From assembly GCF_000765145.1 (NCBI RefSeq), contig NZ_JMGA01000041.1, positions 1-64,000 of the forward strand: a stretch of DNA of 64,000 nucleotides, read 5' to 3'. A model generated the notes under the pieces. That model was given only the letters and a program-made list of their open reading frames with translations, searched no databases and was not told the DNA's origin. Shown here in pieces: positions 16,727 through 26,081 of the stretch (positions are counted from its first letter, which is position 1; every line of letters begins with the position of its first letter). Source of the stretch: Desulfosporosinus sp. HMP52 (GTDB taxonomy: Bacteria > Bacillota > Desulfitobacteriia > Desulfitobacteriales > Desulfitobacteriaceae). The position numbers and the translations under genes are program-made.

Positions 16727-17194
16727 ATGGTTAATTTTCGCAGAGCTGAAGCTAAAGATGCCCGGGCGTTATCGGACATTGCCTATCATTCCGAGGCCTA
16801 CTGGGGGTATGACCAGGAGTATATGGAAAACTTCCGCTCCCTTTACCGGGTGACGGAAGAGTTTATCAGACTTAACCCGACCTATGTCCTTGAAGATCAG
16901 AATCGGATTCTGGGGTTCTATGGTCTGGTGGCAAGGGAACCGGCGAATTCTTTAGAATACTTTTTTATCGAGCCTCAAAGTATAGGCAGGGGATACGGGA
17001 AGTTATTATGGGAGCATTTGCTTGAGTTCACCTGCCAACCCTCAGGGGTCAGGGAATTTGAGATCGTTACAAGTCCCCAGGCTCAAGAGTTTTATATCAA
17101 GTTGGGGGCTGTCTGTCTGGGTGAGGTGGAATCTTTGCTCAAAAAGGGACGTATGATCCCTCGTTTGATGTATGGACTGCCAGCAAGCCGGTAG
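16727..17194 (+). CDS. GNAT-family N-acetyltransferase
   Basis: 155 residues. The N-terminal strand is VNFRRAEAKDARALSDIAY, and the acetyl-CoA loop motif is FIEPQSIGRGYGKLLWEHLL (Q/RxxGxG/A), followed by FEIVTSPQAQEFYIKLGAV. The substrate is unknown. It lies 160 bp after the ABC exporter and may be part of the same duplicated block. The ATG has GAGGAAAAAG upstream. Confidence 0.9.
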   Translation: MVNFRRAEAKDARALSDIAYHSEAYWGYDQEYMENFRSLYRVTEEFIRLNPTYVLEDQNRILGFYGLVAREPANSLEYFFIEPQSIGRGYGKLLWEHLLEFTCQPSGVREFEIVTSPQAQEFYIKLGAVCLGEVESLLKKGRMIPRLMYGLPASR

Positions 17195-17309
17195 GAAAAG
17201 CAGGGTGAGAACGATAAAAAGTTGATATCTCTCCCCGAGCACTGCAGCTAATAATCAAGAACTCTTATCTAAAGCTTATGAAGCAGGAAAGGCCATTTAG
17301 TGAAATATA

Positions 17310-17421
17310 ATCTACCTTACAAAAGGGTAAGCTTAAACTGGAAAATGTAAGCCGAAGTTATGGTAGGGCATTTTCCAGTTTTGCTATACTGAACCTACTC
17401 AGCAAAGGAGGTTCTTTTTTG
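17310..17421 (+). promoter_or_regulatory. Promoter/operator region of the BceAB-type operon
   Basis: Contains CTTAC-aaaag-GGTAAG, a 13-bp perfect inverted repeat (AAACTGGAAAATG at 17335-17347 and CATTTTCCAGTTT at 17369-17381, 21-bp spacer) and a -10 box TATACT at 17385-17390, with no good -35. A poor -35 with an upstream inverted repeat suits activation by a phosphorylated response regulator such as the BceR-type protein at 8412. The gene-less copy lies at 12782-12900. Confidence 0.65.
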
Positions 17422-18189
17422 ATGACCATTCTCGAGGTGAATAATCTTAAAAAAGTCTATACAACCCGCTTTGGAGGCAGCCCTGTTCAGGCCTTAGCCA
17501 ATGTGTCCTTTTCCGTGGAGGAGGGTGAATATGCAGCGATCATGGGTGAATCGGGGTCAGGCAAAACCACCTTGCTCAATATTCTGGCCTCCCTGGACAA
17601 ACCCACCAGCGGTGAGGTGCTGCTCAAGGGGAAAGGGCTCAGCACCATTAAGGAAAAGGAGATTTCCGCCTTCCGTCGGGAAAATCTCGGCTTTGTGTTT
17701 CAGGATTTTAATCTGCTGGATACCTTCTCCTTGCAGGATAACATTTTCCTGCCCCTGGTGCTCTCCGGCAAGTCCTATGAGGAGATGAGCCGGCGGCTGG
17801 AGCCCATTGCCCGCAAGCTGGGCATCGGTGATATCCTGGCCAAATATCCCTATGAAGTGTCGGGAGGGCAGAAGCAGCGCTGTGCCGTAGCCCGCGCCCT
17901 GATTACCAAACCCCAGCTGATTCTAGCGGATGAACCCACCGGCTCCCTGGACTCCCAGGCTGCTGAGGGCTTACTCCGCCTGTTTAAAGAAATCAATTCG
18001 GAGGGGCAGACTCTGTTAATGGTGACCCACAGCGTGAAAGCTGCCAGCCATGCCCAACGGGTACTGTTTATTAAGGATGGTGAGGTCTTCCACCAGCTTT
18101 ATAAAGCCGGAATGTCCGATGAAGCCATGTACCAGAAGATCTCCGATACCTTGACCACCATGGCCACAGGCGGTGGGCGTCATGAGTAG
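17422..18189 (+). CDS. ABC transporter ATPase, BceA type
   Basis: 255 residues: Walker A GESGSGKTTLLN, Q-loop GFVFQDFNLLDTF, signature VSGGQKQRCAVARAL, Walker B LILADEPTGSLD, H-loop MVTHSVK. This is the MacB/BceA class that works with large FtsX-type permeases. ATG 17422 has AAAGGAGG ten bases upstream. The gene overlaps the permease by eight bases. With the kinase and regulator at 8412-10131 it would form a complete peptide-antibiotic sensing and resistance module. Confidence 0.95.
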   Translation: MTILEVNNLKKVYTTRFGGSPVQALANVSFSVEEGEYAAIMGESGSGKTTLLNILASLDKPTSGEVLLKGKGLSTIKEKEISAFRRENLGFVFQDFNLLDTFSLQDNIFLPLVLSGKSYEEMSRRLEPIARKLGIGDILAKYPYEVSGGQKQRCAVARALITKPQLILADEPTGSLDSQAAEGLLRLFKEINSEGQTLLMVTHSVKAASHAQRVLFIKDGEVFHQLYKAGMSDEAMYQKISDTLTTMATGGGRHE

Positions 18190-20179
18190 ATTCTTTTATC
18201 CCAAGCTGGCCGCCACCAATCTGAAAAAGAATGCCCAGACCTATCTGCCCTACATCCTGACCTGCATCGGCACGGTGATGATGTATTACATCATGGTTTT
18301 TCTGTCTGAAAATGAGGGCTTGGGGAAAATGGCCGGCGGATCCCAAGTGCAATCGATCCTGTCCATGGGTACCTATGTGATTGCTATTTTCTCGGCGATT
18401 TTTCTCTTCTATACCCATAGCTTTCTGGTCAAACGGCGTAAAAAGGAATTTGGCCTTTTTAATATCCTGGGCATGGAGAAGAAGCATATCGCCAGAGTAT
18501 TAGCCATCGAAACCCTGTATGTGGCGGGGATCAGCCTGGGGGCAGGGCTGCTGGGCGGGATACTTCTCTCCAAGCTGATCTTCATGGTTCTGCTGAAAAT
18601 CCTCAACTTTGAGGTGCCCCTGGGCTTTGAGGTGTCCGGCCCCGCTCTGGCTGCCGTGCTGTTCCTGTTCGCCGGAATTTTCCTGTTGACGTTGCTCAAT
18701 ACCCTGCGCCAAATCCATCTGGCTAAGCCTGTTGAACTCCTGATGGGCGGTCAGACAGGGGAGACGGAGCCGAAAACAAAATGGCTTTTGGTGGTGATGG
18801 GAACCTTGAGCCTGGGCGGGGGGTATTATATCTCCCTCACCACCCAATCTCCTCTGGCCGCCCTGACCCAATTTTTCTTTGCCGTCCTCCTGGTGATAGT
18901 CGGCACCTATTGTTTGTTTACCGCCGGCAGCATCGCAGTGCTTAAACTGCTGCGCCGGAACAAGGGGTATTATTATCAGACCCGGCATTTTACTGCCGTA
19001 GCAGGGATGATGTACCGGATGAAGCAAAACGCCGTGGGGCTGGCCAATATCTGCATCATGGCCACGGCTGTGCTGGTGATGGTGTCCACCACCGTGTCCT
19101 TGTACATTGGGATGGAGGACGTGCTGCGCACCCGGTATCCCCAACATATTATGATATCCACCCCCATGCCTGCTCAGCAATCCGTGGAGGGCTTGCAGAC
19201 GTCGGTTAAGGAAGTCTTGGTGAAGCATGGGCTGGAGGGGAAGGATAGGCTGGACTACAGGTATGTGGCCTTTGTTGGCAATCAAGAGGGGGACAGGTTG
19301 ATCACGAATCTGAGCAACATCTCCGACGACTCTTCTTCGGTCAGGGAATTCTATCTGATTCCTCTGGAGGATTATAACCGGCTGGCCAAGAGAACGGCCA
19401 GCTTGGGGGATGATGAGATTCTGATATATTCCAGCGGCAGCAAGTATGAAGAAGATACCCTGACGGTATTCAACCGGACATTCTCAGTCAAGGAAAGGCT
19501 GGACTCGTTTTTTGAAAACAGTCCGAATAGGGTATCCATCTCGGGCAGCTATTATGTCGTGGTCAAGGATATGGATGTGGTCAAAGCCATGGAGGAGGCC
19601 CGGGCCAAAGAAAATGGGGATGATCCCTCCGGGTATCGATATTATCTGGGCTTTGATCTGGAGGCCGACGAGGCTGACATCTCGGCTGTTTATCAGGACA
19701 TCCGCACTGCCTTGGGCAGTGATTATCCCGGCAGCAGCATCGAATCCCCAGTGGCAGCCAAGGAATCCTTTTTCGCAATATATGGAGGCTTGTTCTTCCT
19801 GGGGATTTTCCTGGGGGCGCTGTTCATCATGGCTACCGTGCTGATTATCTATTACAAGCAGGTCTCCGAGGGGTATGACGATAAGGCCCGCTTTGAAATC
19901 ATGCAGAAGGTGGGAATGAGCCGTGAAGAGGTCAGAGGCTCGATCCGCAGTCAGGTTCTGATCGTATTTTTCTTGCCCCTGGTTACCGCCGGGATCCATA
20001 TTGCCTTCGCTTTTCCTATCATTACTAAATTACTGGCAGTATTGAATCTCACCAATGTGGGCTTGTTCGCCTGGTGCACAGCGGGTACCATCCTGGTTTT
20101 TGCCCTGTTTTATGCTATTGTCTACGGGCTGACGGCCAAAGTGTATTATCGGATTGTCAGTTGGGGGACGTCTGGATAA
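18182..20179 (+). CDS. FtsX-type ABC permease, BceB type
   Basis: About 665 residues, the normal size for BceB. Ten predicted helices: the first in YLPYILTCIGTVMMYYIMV, a pair about 60-140, and three at the C-terminus (GLFFLGIFLGALFIMATVLI and the last two near LLAVLNLTNVGLFAWCTAG). A large extracellular domain of about 230 residues lies between helices 7 and 8; in this family it binds the peptide-lipid target. The start ATG 18182 lies within the end of bceA. No terminator follows immediately. Confidence 0.94.
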   Translation: MSRFFYPKLAATNLKKNAQTYLPYILTCIGTVMMYYIMVFLSENEGLGKMAGGSQVQSILSMGTYVIAIFSAIFLFYTHSFLVKRRKKEFGLFNILGMEKKHIARVLAIETLYVAGISLGAGLLGGILLSKLIFMVLLKILNFEVPLGFEVSGPALAAVLFLFAGIFLLTLLNTLRQIHLAKPVELLMGGQTGETEPKTKWLLVVMGTLSLGGGYYISLTTQSPLAALTQFFFAVLLVIVGTYCLFTAGSIAVLKLLRRNKGYYYQTRHFTAVAGMMYRMKQNAVGLANICIMATAVLVMVSTTVSLYIGMEDVLRTRYPQHIMISTPMPAQQSVEGLQTSVKEVLVKHGLEGKDRLDYRYVAFVGNQEGDRLITNLSNISDDSSSVREFYLIPLEDYNRLAKRTASLGDDEILIYSSGSKYEEDTLTVFNRTFSVKERLDSFFENSPNRVSISGSYYVVVKDMDVVKAMEEARAKENGDDPSGYRYYLGFDLEADEADISAVYQDIRTALGSDYPGSSIESPVAAKESFFAIYGGLFFLGIFLGALFIMATVLIIYYKQVSEGYDDKARFEIMQKVGMSREEVRGSIRSQVLIVFFLPLVTAGIHIAFAFPIITKLLAVLNLTNVGLFAWCTAGTILVFALFYAIVYGLTAKVYYRIVSWGTSG

Positions 20180-20376
20180 GCCTTGAAGGTCTGAAGTAAA
20201 AAACAAAATTAGAATCAATCCTATGGCCAGCGCTGAATACAGCCTGACTTTGCGGAGGGGACTTTTCAATATGCTCTTCTTAAGAACAGAATAAAGCGAT
20301 GTGATATCTCAAGAGCACTAATTACAGAGGACCGTGTGATTAGGCGATATTCGAAAGAAGAATTCTCCTGCCATTT

Positions 20377-21075
20377 TCATTTACCCGCCAACACAATATT
20401 CAGGGCTTTGATTTTTCCGTTTTCAAGATTAAAAAGGAAATCCAACGGAATTGGGCTGCCCTCGAAATTGCCGAAAAGCGTTGCGGTGACAATCGTATCA
20501 CCGTTTTTCTCTACGCAGTCAGCGATTTCCGTCATGACCTTAGCATCCCGGTTTGCCTCCAGAATATGCCCACTGACGGCTTCGGGACCGTGGTATTCCT
20601 TTCCCTCGTCAACCAACACTGCATCCGCTGCGAAGCAGCCCGCAAGCAGGGCGTTGTCATAAACATCAGAGGCATGATAAAAGGCTGCAATCGGCTGCGG
20701 CAACGGGATTGACCTGCCGTTGGAGGAAAGGACGTTGCGCAAACGCGTGACTTTATCCCCCTCCACCGTAAAGTGAAAATCAAGATATAGAGGGTTCGGC
20801 AACCCGCTCTTGTCGTAGTCTCCATCTGATTTTGCAGTTACGACAATCTCTGCGGCATCCTGAACGGCATTTGTGACTTCCAGTCTCAGATGGACGCCGA
20901 AATAGTCGCGATCGCTCCACTCTTTGATGGCGGTTTTTCCGTGATATTCTTTACCGGCGTCTATTACGACGGCATCATCGGTAAAAATCGAAAGGAAGGT
21001 TACAGGATCGTCCGCGTTTGTTGCCTGAAAATGTGCCTCAATCGGTTTTGATAATTGAAATTTATTGTATATCAT
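20377..21075 (-). CDS. Two-domain SnoaL/NTF2-like protein
   Basis: About 232 residues made of two tandem NTF2-like repeats. The first (about 10-115) contains TNADDPVTFLSIFTDDAVVI and DAGKEYHGKTAIKEW. The second (about 120-230) contains ASDVYDNALLAGCFAADAVL and DEGKEYHGPEAVSGH. The DxGKEYHGxxA motif appears in both. Many such proteins are cyclases, isomerases or binding proteins; I cannot assign a substrate. I prefer ATG 21075, nine bases after AAGGAGA. A fragment of a short-chain dehydrogenase gene lies immediately upstream on the same strand, probably a former operon partner. Confidence 0.85.
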   Translation of the reverse strand: MIYNKFQLSKPIEAHFQATNADDPVTFLSIFTDDAVVIDAGKEYHGKTAIKEWSDRDYFGVHLRLEVTNAVQDAAEIVVTAKSDGDYDKSGLPNPLYLDFHFTVEGDKVTRLRNVLSSNGRSIPLPQPIAAFYHASDVYDNALLAGCFAADAVLVDEGKEYHGPEAVSGHILEANRDAKVMTEIADCVEKNGDTIVTATLFGNFEGSPIPLDFLFNLENGKIKALNIVLAGK

Positions 21076-21090
21076 AATCATCATTCTCCT

Positions 21091-21258
21091 TTATATTGTG
21101 CGGACAATGCCGCCCCAAATTTTTGCGGTGCCCTCGGGAGTGCTGATATCAGCCTGAATAAATAAATCTGAGTCCTTTAACTCATCCGGGATATTGCGTG
21201 CTGTCGTGATGACCGTTGCTCCGGCATGAGTAAGCCGATTTACAATCGCTTCGCCCAT
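21091..21258 (-). pseudogene. Fragment of a short-chain dehydrogenase/reductase gene
   Basis: A 55-codon frame reads MGEAIVNRLTHAGATVITTA then RNIPDELKDSDLFIQADIST. That is the segment after the TGxxxGIG glycine motif of SDR proteins, including the ADxST strand. The N-terminal strand, the YxxxK catalytic site and the remainder are missing, and there is no ribosome site. It ends 16 bases before the SnoaL-like gene. Confidence 0.75.
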
Positions 21259-21262
21259 ATTT

Positions 21263-21308
21263 AATGCGAAGGTAGAAGATAAATTCTCACCTTCGCATTT
21301 TGTTTTTG
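21263..21308 (+). terminator. Hairpin with T-rich tail
   Basis: AATGCGAAGGT pairs with ACCTTCGCATT (11 bp) and is followed by TTTGTTTTTG on the plus strand. No intact plus-strand gene lies immediately upstream, so it may be left over from a deleted gene. Confidence 0.6.
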
Positions 21309-21366
21309 AATTGATGAGTAGCCTTTAGAGGCAGCATAGTCCGTATTATAATTAAATCGCTGATTA

Positions 21367-21442
21367 TTATAAGGTACCTGTAAGAAAAATATTGACAAAA
21401 TTATAAGGTACCTGTATTATGGGTATATAAGGTACCTTATAA
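21367..21442 (+). promoter_or_regulatory. marR promoter with three GGTACC-centred operators
   Basis: TTGACA (21392-21397), 17-bp spacer, TATTAT (21415-21420). TATAAGGTACCTGTA occurs at about 21369 and again at about 21403 inside the spacer, and TATAAGGTACCTTATA at 21426-21441 is a perfect 16-bp palindrome at the start-site region. Three repeated sites around one promoter indicate tight autorepression by the MarR protein encoded next. Confidence 0.85.
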
Positions 21443-21472
21443 GAAACTTTCACTACTAAAAGGAGGGTATAT

Positions 21473-22105
21473 ATGAACGAAAATAACGAAGAGAACTACG
21501 ACTTGACTGAGCAATTTACACGCATTGAGTGGTTACTCCATCGATACCATCAGCAAAATCATACGCATCATGGCCCGATGGGGGATCCTCGTAAAGGGCA
21601 AGGCAGAGTGCTAGCTGTCCTTAAGATGCAGCCAGAAATTAGCCAAAAAGATTTATTGTTCCTGCTAGACATGCGTCCCCAATCCTTGGGCGAGCTTCTT
21701 ACTAAGTTGGAAAAGAACGGATACATTACCCGTACTCAATCGGAAACTGACCGCCGAATTATGAATATTAAGCTCACTAAAGAGGGAACAGAGGCCACAA
21801 CTGAGCAGGAATTCAGCTTTGACAAGCTGTTTGAATGTCTGAGTGAAGAAGAGCAAATGAATTTGAGTATCTATTTAAGCCGTATTATCGAAACGATTGA
21901 AGCTCAGCTTGGCGACGAACAGCCCGGACCAGGTTTCGATCCTCGCCAACGTGGCGGCAATCCGTTTGACCATCGCTTTGGCTTTGATCCCCGTTCAGTA
22001 ATGGGTCATCCTCCGGGAATGATGCCTTTTGGTCGCCATCCTGGTATGAACCGAGGACACGGAGAATGCCCTGCGCCAACACATAAGAAACCTGACGAAG
22101 AATAA
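21473..22105 (+). CDS. MarR-family regulator with a His/Gly/Pro-rich tail
   Basis: 210 residues. MarR winged helix (about 20-145): RVLAVLKMQPEISQKDLLFL, MRPQSLGELLTKLEKNGYIT, TDRRIMNIKLTKEGTEATTE. The last about 55 residues (from GDEQPGPGFD) are rich in Gly, Pro, His, Arg and Met (GFDPRSVMGHPPGMMPFGRH), an unusual extension that could bind metal. ATG with AGGAGGG. The MATE transporter 115 bp downstream is the likely target. Confidence 0.93.
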   Translation: MNENNEENYDLTEQFTRIEWLLHRYHQQNHTHHGPMGDPRKGQGRVLAVLKMQPEISQKDLLFLLDMRPQSLGELLTKLEKNGYITRTQSETDRRIMNIKLTKEGTEATTEQEFSFDKLFECLSEEEQMNLSIYLSRIIETIEAQLGDEQPGPGFDPRQRGGNPFDHRFGFDPRSVMGHPPGMMPFGRHPGMNRGHGECPAPTHKKPDEE

Positions 22106-22220
22106 GCAGAATTACACCACATAATATGAAGGCACTGCCGCGAAACAATTGCATTAAAGCATTGCCTTTATTTTTTTATGCCAATTTTAGGACGCGTACT
22201 GCTTGAAAGGAGTTTTTAAT

Positions 22221-23582
22221 ATGGAAAATACGGATCAGAAATCGCTCCATTACCTCGAGAAAGCGCCTGTTTCTAAAGCAATTATGCACATGGCTATTCC
22301 TATGATGCTGAGCTTTCTTGCTATGATTATTTACAACATAACGGATGCCTTCTATATTGGTAAACTTGATAATACTGCCATGATGGCAGCGGTCACACTA
22401 GCATTGCCGTTTTCAGCGTTCCTGATGGCGCTCGGTCACCTATTTGGAGTAGGCGCGGGAACCTATGTGTCGAGACTTTTAGGCGAGGGTAATGTCGAAG
22501 GAGCGAGAAAAGTTTCGTCCGTAAGTTTCTGGTTATCAATGCTCACCGGAGTCATTTTTATGGCAATATGTCTGCCACTTCTATCTCCCCTTTTACAGCT
22601 TTTGGGAGCAAGAGGTGATACGTTGTTGCACACAAGAGATTATATCCTGATCTTTGTCATTGGCGCTCCATTTATTATTACCAATCTTTCGCTGGAGGAA
22701 TCTGTTCGTGCAGAGGGTGCATCCACCGCCTCCATGATTGGAATGTTAGCCGGTGTCGGAATAAATGTGATACTAGATCCCATTTTTATATTTATTCTGC
22801 ACATGGACATCATGGGGGCTGCGCTGGCGTCGGTCATTGGCAATGTGATTTCTGTTGCATGGTTCATCTACTATCTGCAAAAGAAAAGCACCGTTCAGAG
22901 TGTGTCAATTAAGGACTTTAAACCAAGTAAAGAGATTTATAATAATATCTTTAAGGTAGGAGTTTCAGCTTTTTTGCTTGATGGATTTATGGTAATTACC
23001 TGCTTACTTTTCAACAATTTTGCCGTTTTCTACGGTAACAACGTTGTTGCAGGACTTGGTATATCTCAGAGAGTTGTTCAAATTGCAGACTTTATTAGCA
23101 TGAGCTTTTCAATGGGGGCGGTACCGCTGATTGCCTTTGCCTATTCTGCAAGGAATTATGAGCGCTTAATGGAAATTATCAAGACAACCACACTCTACAT
23201 GTTGGGCATTACAATGGGGCTGACGGCAATTCTCTTTGTTCTCAGAGCGCAGGTCATTGGCGTTTTTAGTATTGATGCTGAGGTCATTGCCATCGGGCAA
23301 ACCATTCTCGTGGCCCAGCTTTGCTCCACCATTTTTGCAGGCTTATCCGCACTGTTTACAGGCATTTTTCAAGCGTTTGGAAAAGGTGTGCAATCCTCAG
23401 TTATGTCTGTTATTAGGGGCATTGCTTTTATTCCTATTTTGATCTTAGGAAATATGCTATTTGCAGTTAATGGAGTTATTTGGGCTAATACAATTTCCGA
23501 AGCATTCGCCTGTATAGTAGGGCTTATCCTGTTTCTAGGAATCCGGAAAAACAGCTTACGGAATACGCAATGGGAACGATGA
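22221..23582 (+). CDS. MATE-family multidrug efflux protein
   Basis: 453 residues from ATG 22221, which has AAGGAG upstream; a TTG at 22203 is in frame but overlaps that site. Twelve predicted helices in two MATE halves. Typical stretches are SKAIMHMAIPMMLSFLAMII, YNITDAFYIGKLDNTAMMAA and PLLQLLGARGDTL. It exports cationic drugs using a sodium or proton gradient. It follows the MarR gene on the same strand and is probably repressed by it. Confidence 0.93.
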   Translation: MENTDQKSLHYLEKAPVSKAIMHMAIPMMLSFLAMIIYNITDAFYIGKLDNTAMMAAVTLALPFSAFLMALGHLFGVGAGTYVSRLLGEGNVEGARKVSSVSFWLSMLTGVIFMAICLPLLSPLLQLLGARGDTLLHTRDYILIFVIGAPFIITNLSLEESVRAEGASTASMIGMLAGVGINVILDPIFIFILHMDIMGAALASVIGNVISVAWFIYYLQKKSTVQSVSIKDFKPSKEIYNNIFKVGVSAFLLDGFMVITCLLFNNFAVFYGNNVVAGLGISQRVVQIADFISMSFSMGAVPLIAFAYSARNYERLMEIIKTTTLYMLGITMGLTAILFVLRAQVIGVFSIDAEVIAIGQTILVAQLCSTIFAGLSALFTGIFQAFGKGVQSSVMSVIRGIAFIPILILGNMLFAVNGVIWANTISEAFACIVGLILFLGIRKNSLRNTQWER

Positions 23583-23865
23583 GGGAAACAATAACGATGG
23601 GAATAACCGAGCGTCAGAACAATGCCGTAGAATCGTTTAGAATTACTGTTTTACTTTTTTGCTTTGCTCCTACTAAATTAACGTAAGGACTTGCAAAAAA
23701 TGTTTGAAAATTTACCTGCTTCGATCAACTGATTCTATCTCATTAATTCTGCGTACTCATAAAACATAGTCACCCGATTAGGAATTTGAACCTGTAAAAG
23801 GACGCCGGGGTTAAAAGGAACAGAGTCGGAGCAGAATTTAGTTATCCAATTTGGAGGGATGTAAT

Positions 23866-24064
23866 ATGTTGGAAGTGTATAGGACGATTGATAATGTCAT
23901 TAATAACACAAATAAACTCGAAGAAAAGGGGTCTTGGATAAATGTAGTAAACCCTACTGAAGAAGAAATTGCACTTGCAACAAAGGCAACTGGTATTGAA
24001 TTTGATTTTATAAAGGATGTCTTAGACGATGATGAGCGACCTCGAATTGAAACTGAGGGTAACC
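23866..24064 (+). pseudogene. 5' fragment of a CorA-type metal transporter gene
   Basis: ATG with GGAGGGATG upstream opens MLEVYRTIDNVINNTNKLEE then KGSWINVVNPTEEEIALA then LDDDERPRIETEGNQ. This is the N-terminal cytoplasmic part of CorA/MgtE-like CorA proteins. Right after the EGNQ strand the sequence switches to unrelated material with a hairpin, so the transmembrane GMN region is missing. The fused frame runs on to 24150 and could give a 94-residue product without function. Confidence 0.75.
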
Positions 24065-24090
24065 AGATACCGTCTGCGGGCTCTCCGGCC

Positions 24091-24126
24091 CAAATCGAAA
24101 ACGATCCGACCATCGTTTTCGATTTG
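24091..24126. repeat. 15-bp inverted repeat at the corA/PEP-synthase junction
   Basis: CAAATCGAAAACGAT and ATCGTTTTCGATTTG are perfect complements around CCGACC. The hairpin sits exactly between two unrelated gene fragments, which suggests it is linked to the recombination that joined them or is a residual mobile-element end. Confidence 0.7.
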
Positions 24127-24846
<720 letters not shown>

Positions 24847-25046
24847 GGTGAGGAAAATGTTGTCTTGAACTGCAAATTAGTACTTTTTTAGGAACCAATG
24901 CATTGGAATTATTAACGATTTCAAGTCACGGAAAAAGAGCTTTCGCTCAGAAAGCAAGGATATTATTCCCAAATGTACGTTGAAACAAGAACAAATGTTT
25001 AGTACAATGTGTTATTGCTTAAATCATAGAAGGGGGGTTAATAAGA

Positions 25047-25247
25047 TTGGATGGCCAAGTAAGAAGTAATATTCATTCTGGAATCACAGTAGATATTGTT
25101 TTAAAAGAAGACCAAAGAACAGGAAAAAGGACCCGTGGTATTGTCAAAGATATCCTAACAAACTCCCAGAAACATCCGAGGGGAATTAAAGTAAGACTCG
25201 AGGATGGGCAAATTGGAAGAGTTCAAGAAATTATAAAGACAGTTTAA
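25047..25247 (+). CDS. ywbE: YwbE-family (DUF2196) protein
   Basis: 66 residues, full length for this family: MDGQVRSNIHSGITVDIVL, KEDQRTGKRTRGIVKDIL, and KHPRGIKVRLEDGQIGRVQ. It is a small basic, KOW-like, probably RNA- or ribosome-binding protein of unknown role. The start is TTG with AGGGGGGT upstream; the overlapping ATG at 25051 is out of frame. A terminator with a covarying stem follows. Two partial copies exist at 4641-4771 (3' part) and 38233-38284 (5' part). Confidence 0.9.
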   Translation: MDGQVRSNIHSGITVDIVLKEDQRTGKRTRGIVKDILTNSQKHPRGIKVRLEDGQIGRVQEIIKTV

Positions 25248-25257
25248 AATCATTAGG

Positions 25258-25287
25258 GTATCTGCTGAATGAAGGCAGATACTTTTT
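25258..25287 (+). terminator. Intrinsic terminator of ywbE
   Basis: GTATCTGC pairs with GCAGATAC, then TTTTT. It matches the terminator at 4782-4811 with a compensatory pair change. Confidence 0.85.
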
Positions 25288-25353
25288 AACTTTCAATACT
25301 TGATCCATGTACTATGTACTATATAAAGACATGACAATTTAACACAGAAAAAA

Positions 25354-25399
25354 ACAAAGGCGCACCAAGATAGTTAAACGAATGCCCTTTGTTTTTTTG
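25354..25399 (+). terminator. Hairpin with T-tract
   Basis: ACAAAGG(C) pairs with (G)CCTTTGT across a long loop and is followed by seven T residues. It separates ywbE from the next promoter. Confidence 0.6.
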
Positions 25400-25462
25400 T
25401 TTCTTTTTCCGTATCATATTGTAAAAAATAAAAATCAAACCATAAAGGTAGTTTGCTTTATC

Positions 25463-25491
25463 TTGACAATGAGAATTGATGATTGTATAAT
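25463..25491 (+). promoter_or_regulatory. Sigma-A promoter of the DUF6323/DUF6179-like pair
   Basis: TTGACA, 17-bp spacer, TATAAT: a full-consensus promoter 90 bp upstream of the first gene. Confidence 0.85.
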
Positions 25492-25580
25492 GCTTAAGTA
25501 AAAATATTATTTATAACACTTTATTATAACACATATAATTTGATTTGTCAACAGTATTTTTTGGTAGGAGGATTATTTTT

Positions 25581-26081
25581 ATGGGCTCTGAATTATCCTT
25601 GTTCAGTGGCGCTCTGGTAGAAAAGCAAGCTGTCAACGAAGTCATGAAATGCAATGACCTGACTGTGAAATTTGGTCTTGTTCTGACAGAGGTACAGGCT
25701 CTCGCCTTGGTTGCAACTCGCTCTTTTGCGTTAAAGGAAAATGGCCGGATTGAATTCGGTGGCGGCGTGATTGACAAGATAATTAAGGAATTTTGCAACT
25801 CACCTTATCTTTCAAGGCATAACTATGAAGATACCATGCATGAGCTTTTAGAAATATTTTATTATTACAAGAATGAAACTCTTGATCTGATGGGCGATGA
25901 CGACTTGATCAAATATATGAAAAATGCTTTTAATGGAACATGCCAAGGTTCGCTTGAACTGCTATCGGGGCGGGAACTATATAAGCTTGCCCGAAACTTG
26001 CGCTATGGTTATGCTCTGGATTATTCAGACGATGTTATCCAATTGGATAATGATGAGGAGGATGAGTATGGAAGATATTGA
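25581..26081 (+). CDS. DUF6323-like protein of unknown function
   Basis: 166 soluble residues from ATG 25581, which has AGGAGG ten bases upstream. It is mostly helical and acidic at the C-terminus (LDNDEEDEYGRY). I connect it with DUF6323 from its size and its pairing with a DUF6179-like neighbour; the family assignment is from memory. No catalytic motif or membrane segment is visible. It overlaps the next gene by 14 bases, so the two are translationally coupled. A full-consensus promoter drives the pair. Confidence 0.75.
   Translation: MGSELSLFSGALVEKQAVNEVMKCNDLTVKFGLVLTEVQALALVATRSFALKENGRIEFGGGVIDKIIKEFCNSPYLSRHNYEDTMHELLEIFYYYKNETLDLMGDDDLIKYMKNAFNGTCQGSLELLSGRELYKLARNLRYGYALDYSDDVIQLDNDEEDEYGRY

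Noticed and set aside
17240-17300. Short frame ANNQELLSKAYEAGKAI before the bceA promoter
   Set aside because: It could be the tail of a deleted gene, but it is too short to identify.
20030-20269. Minus-strand 79-codon frame starting with a hydrophobic stretch
   Set aside because: TTG start without a ribosome site, and most of it lies antisense to the end of the BceB-type gene. The first 25 residues look like a membrane helix but are not enough.
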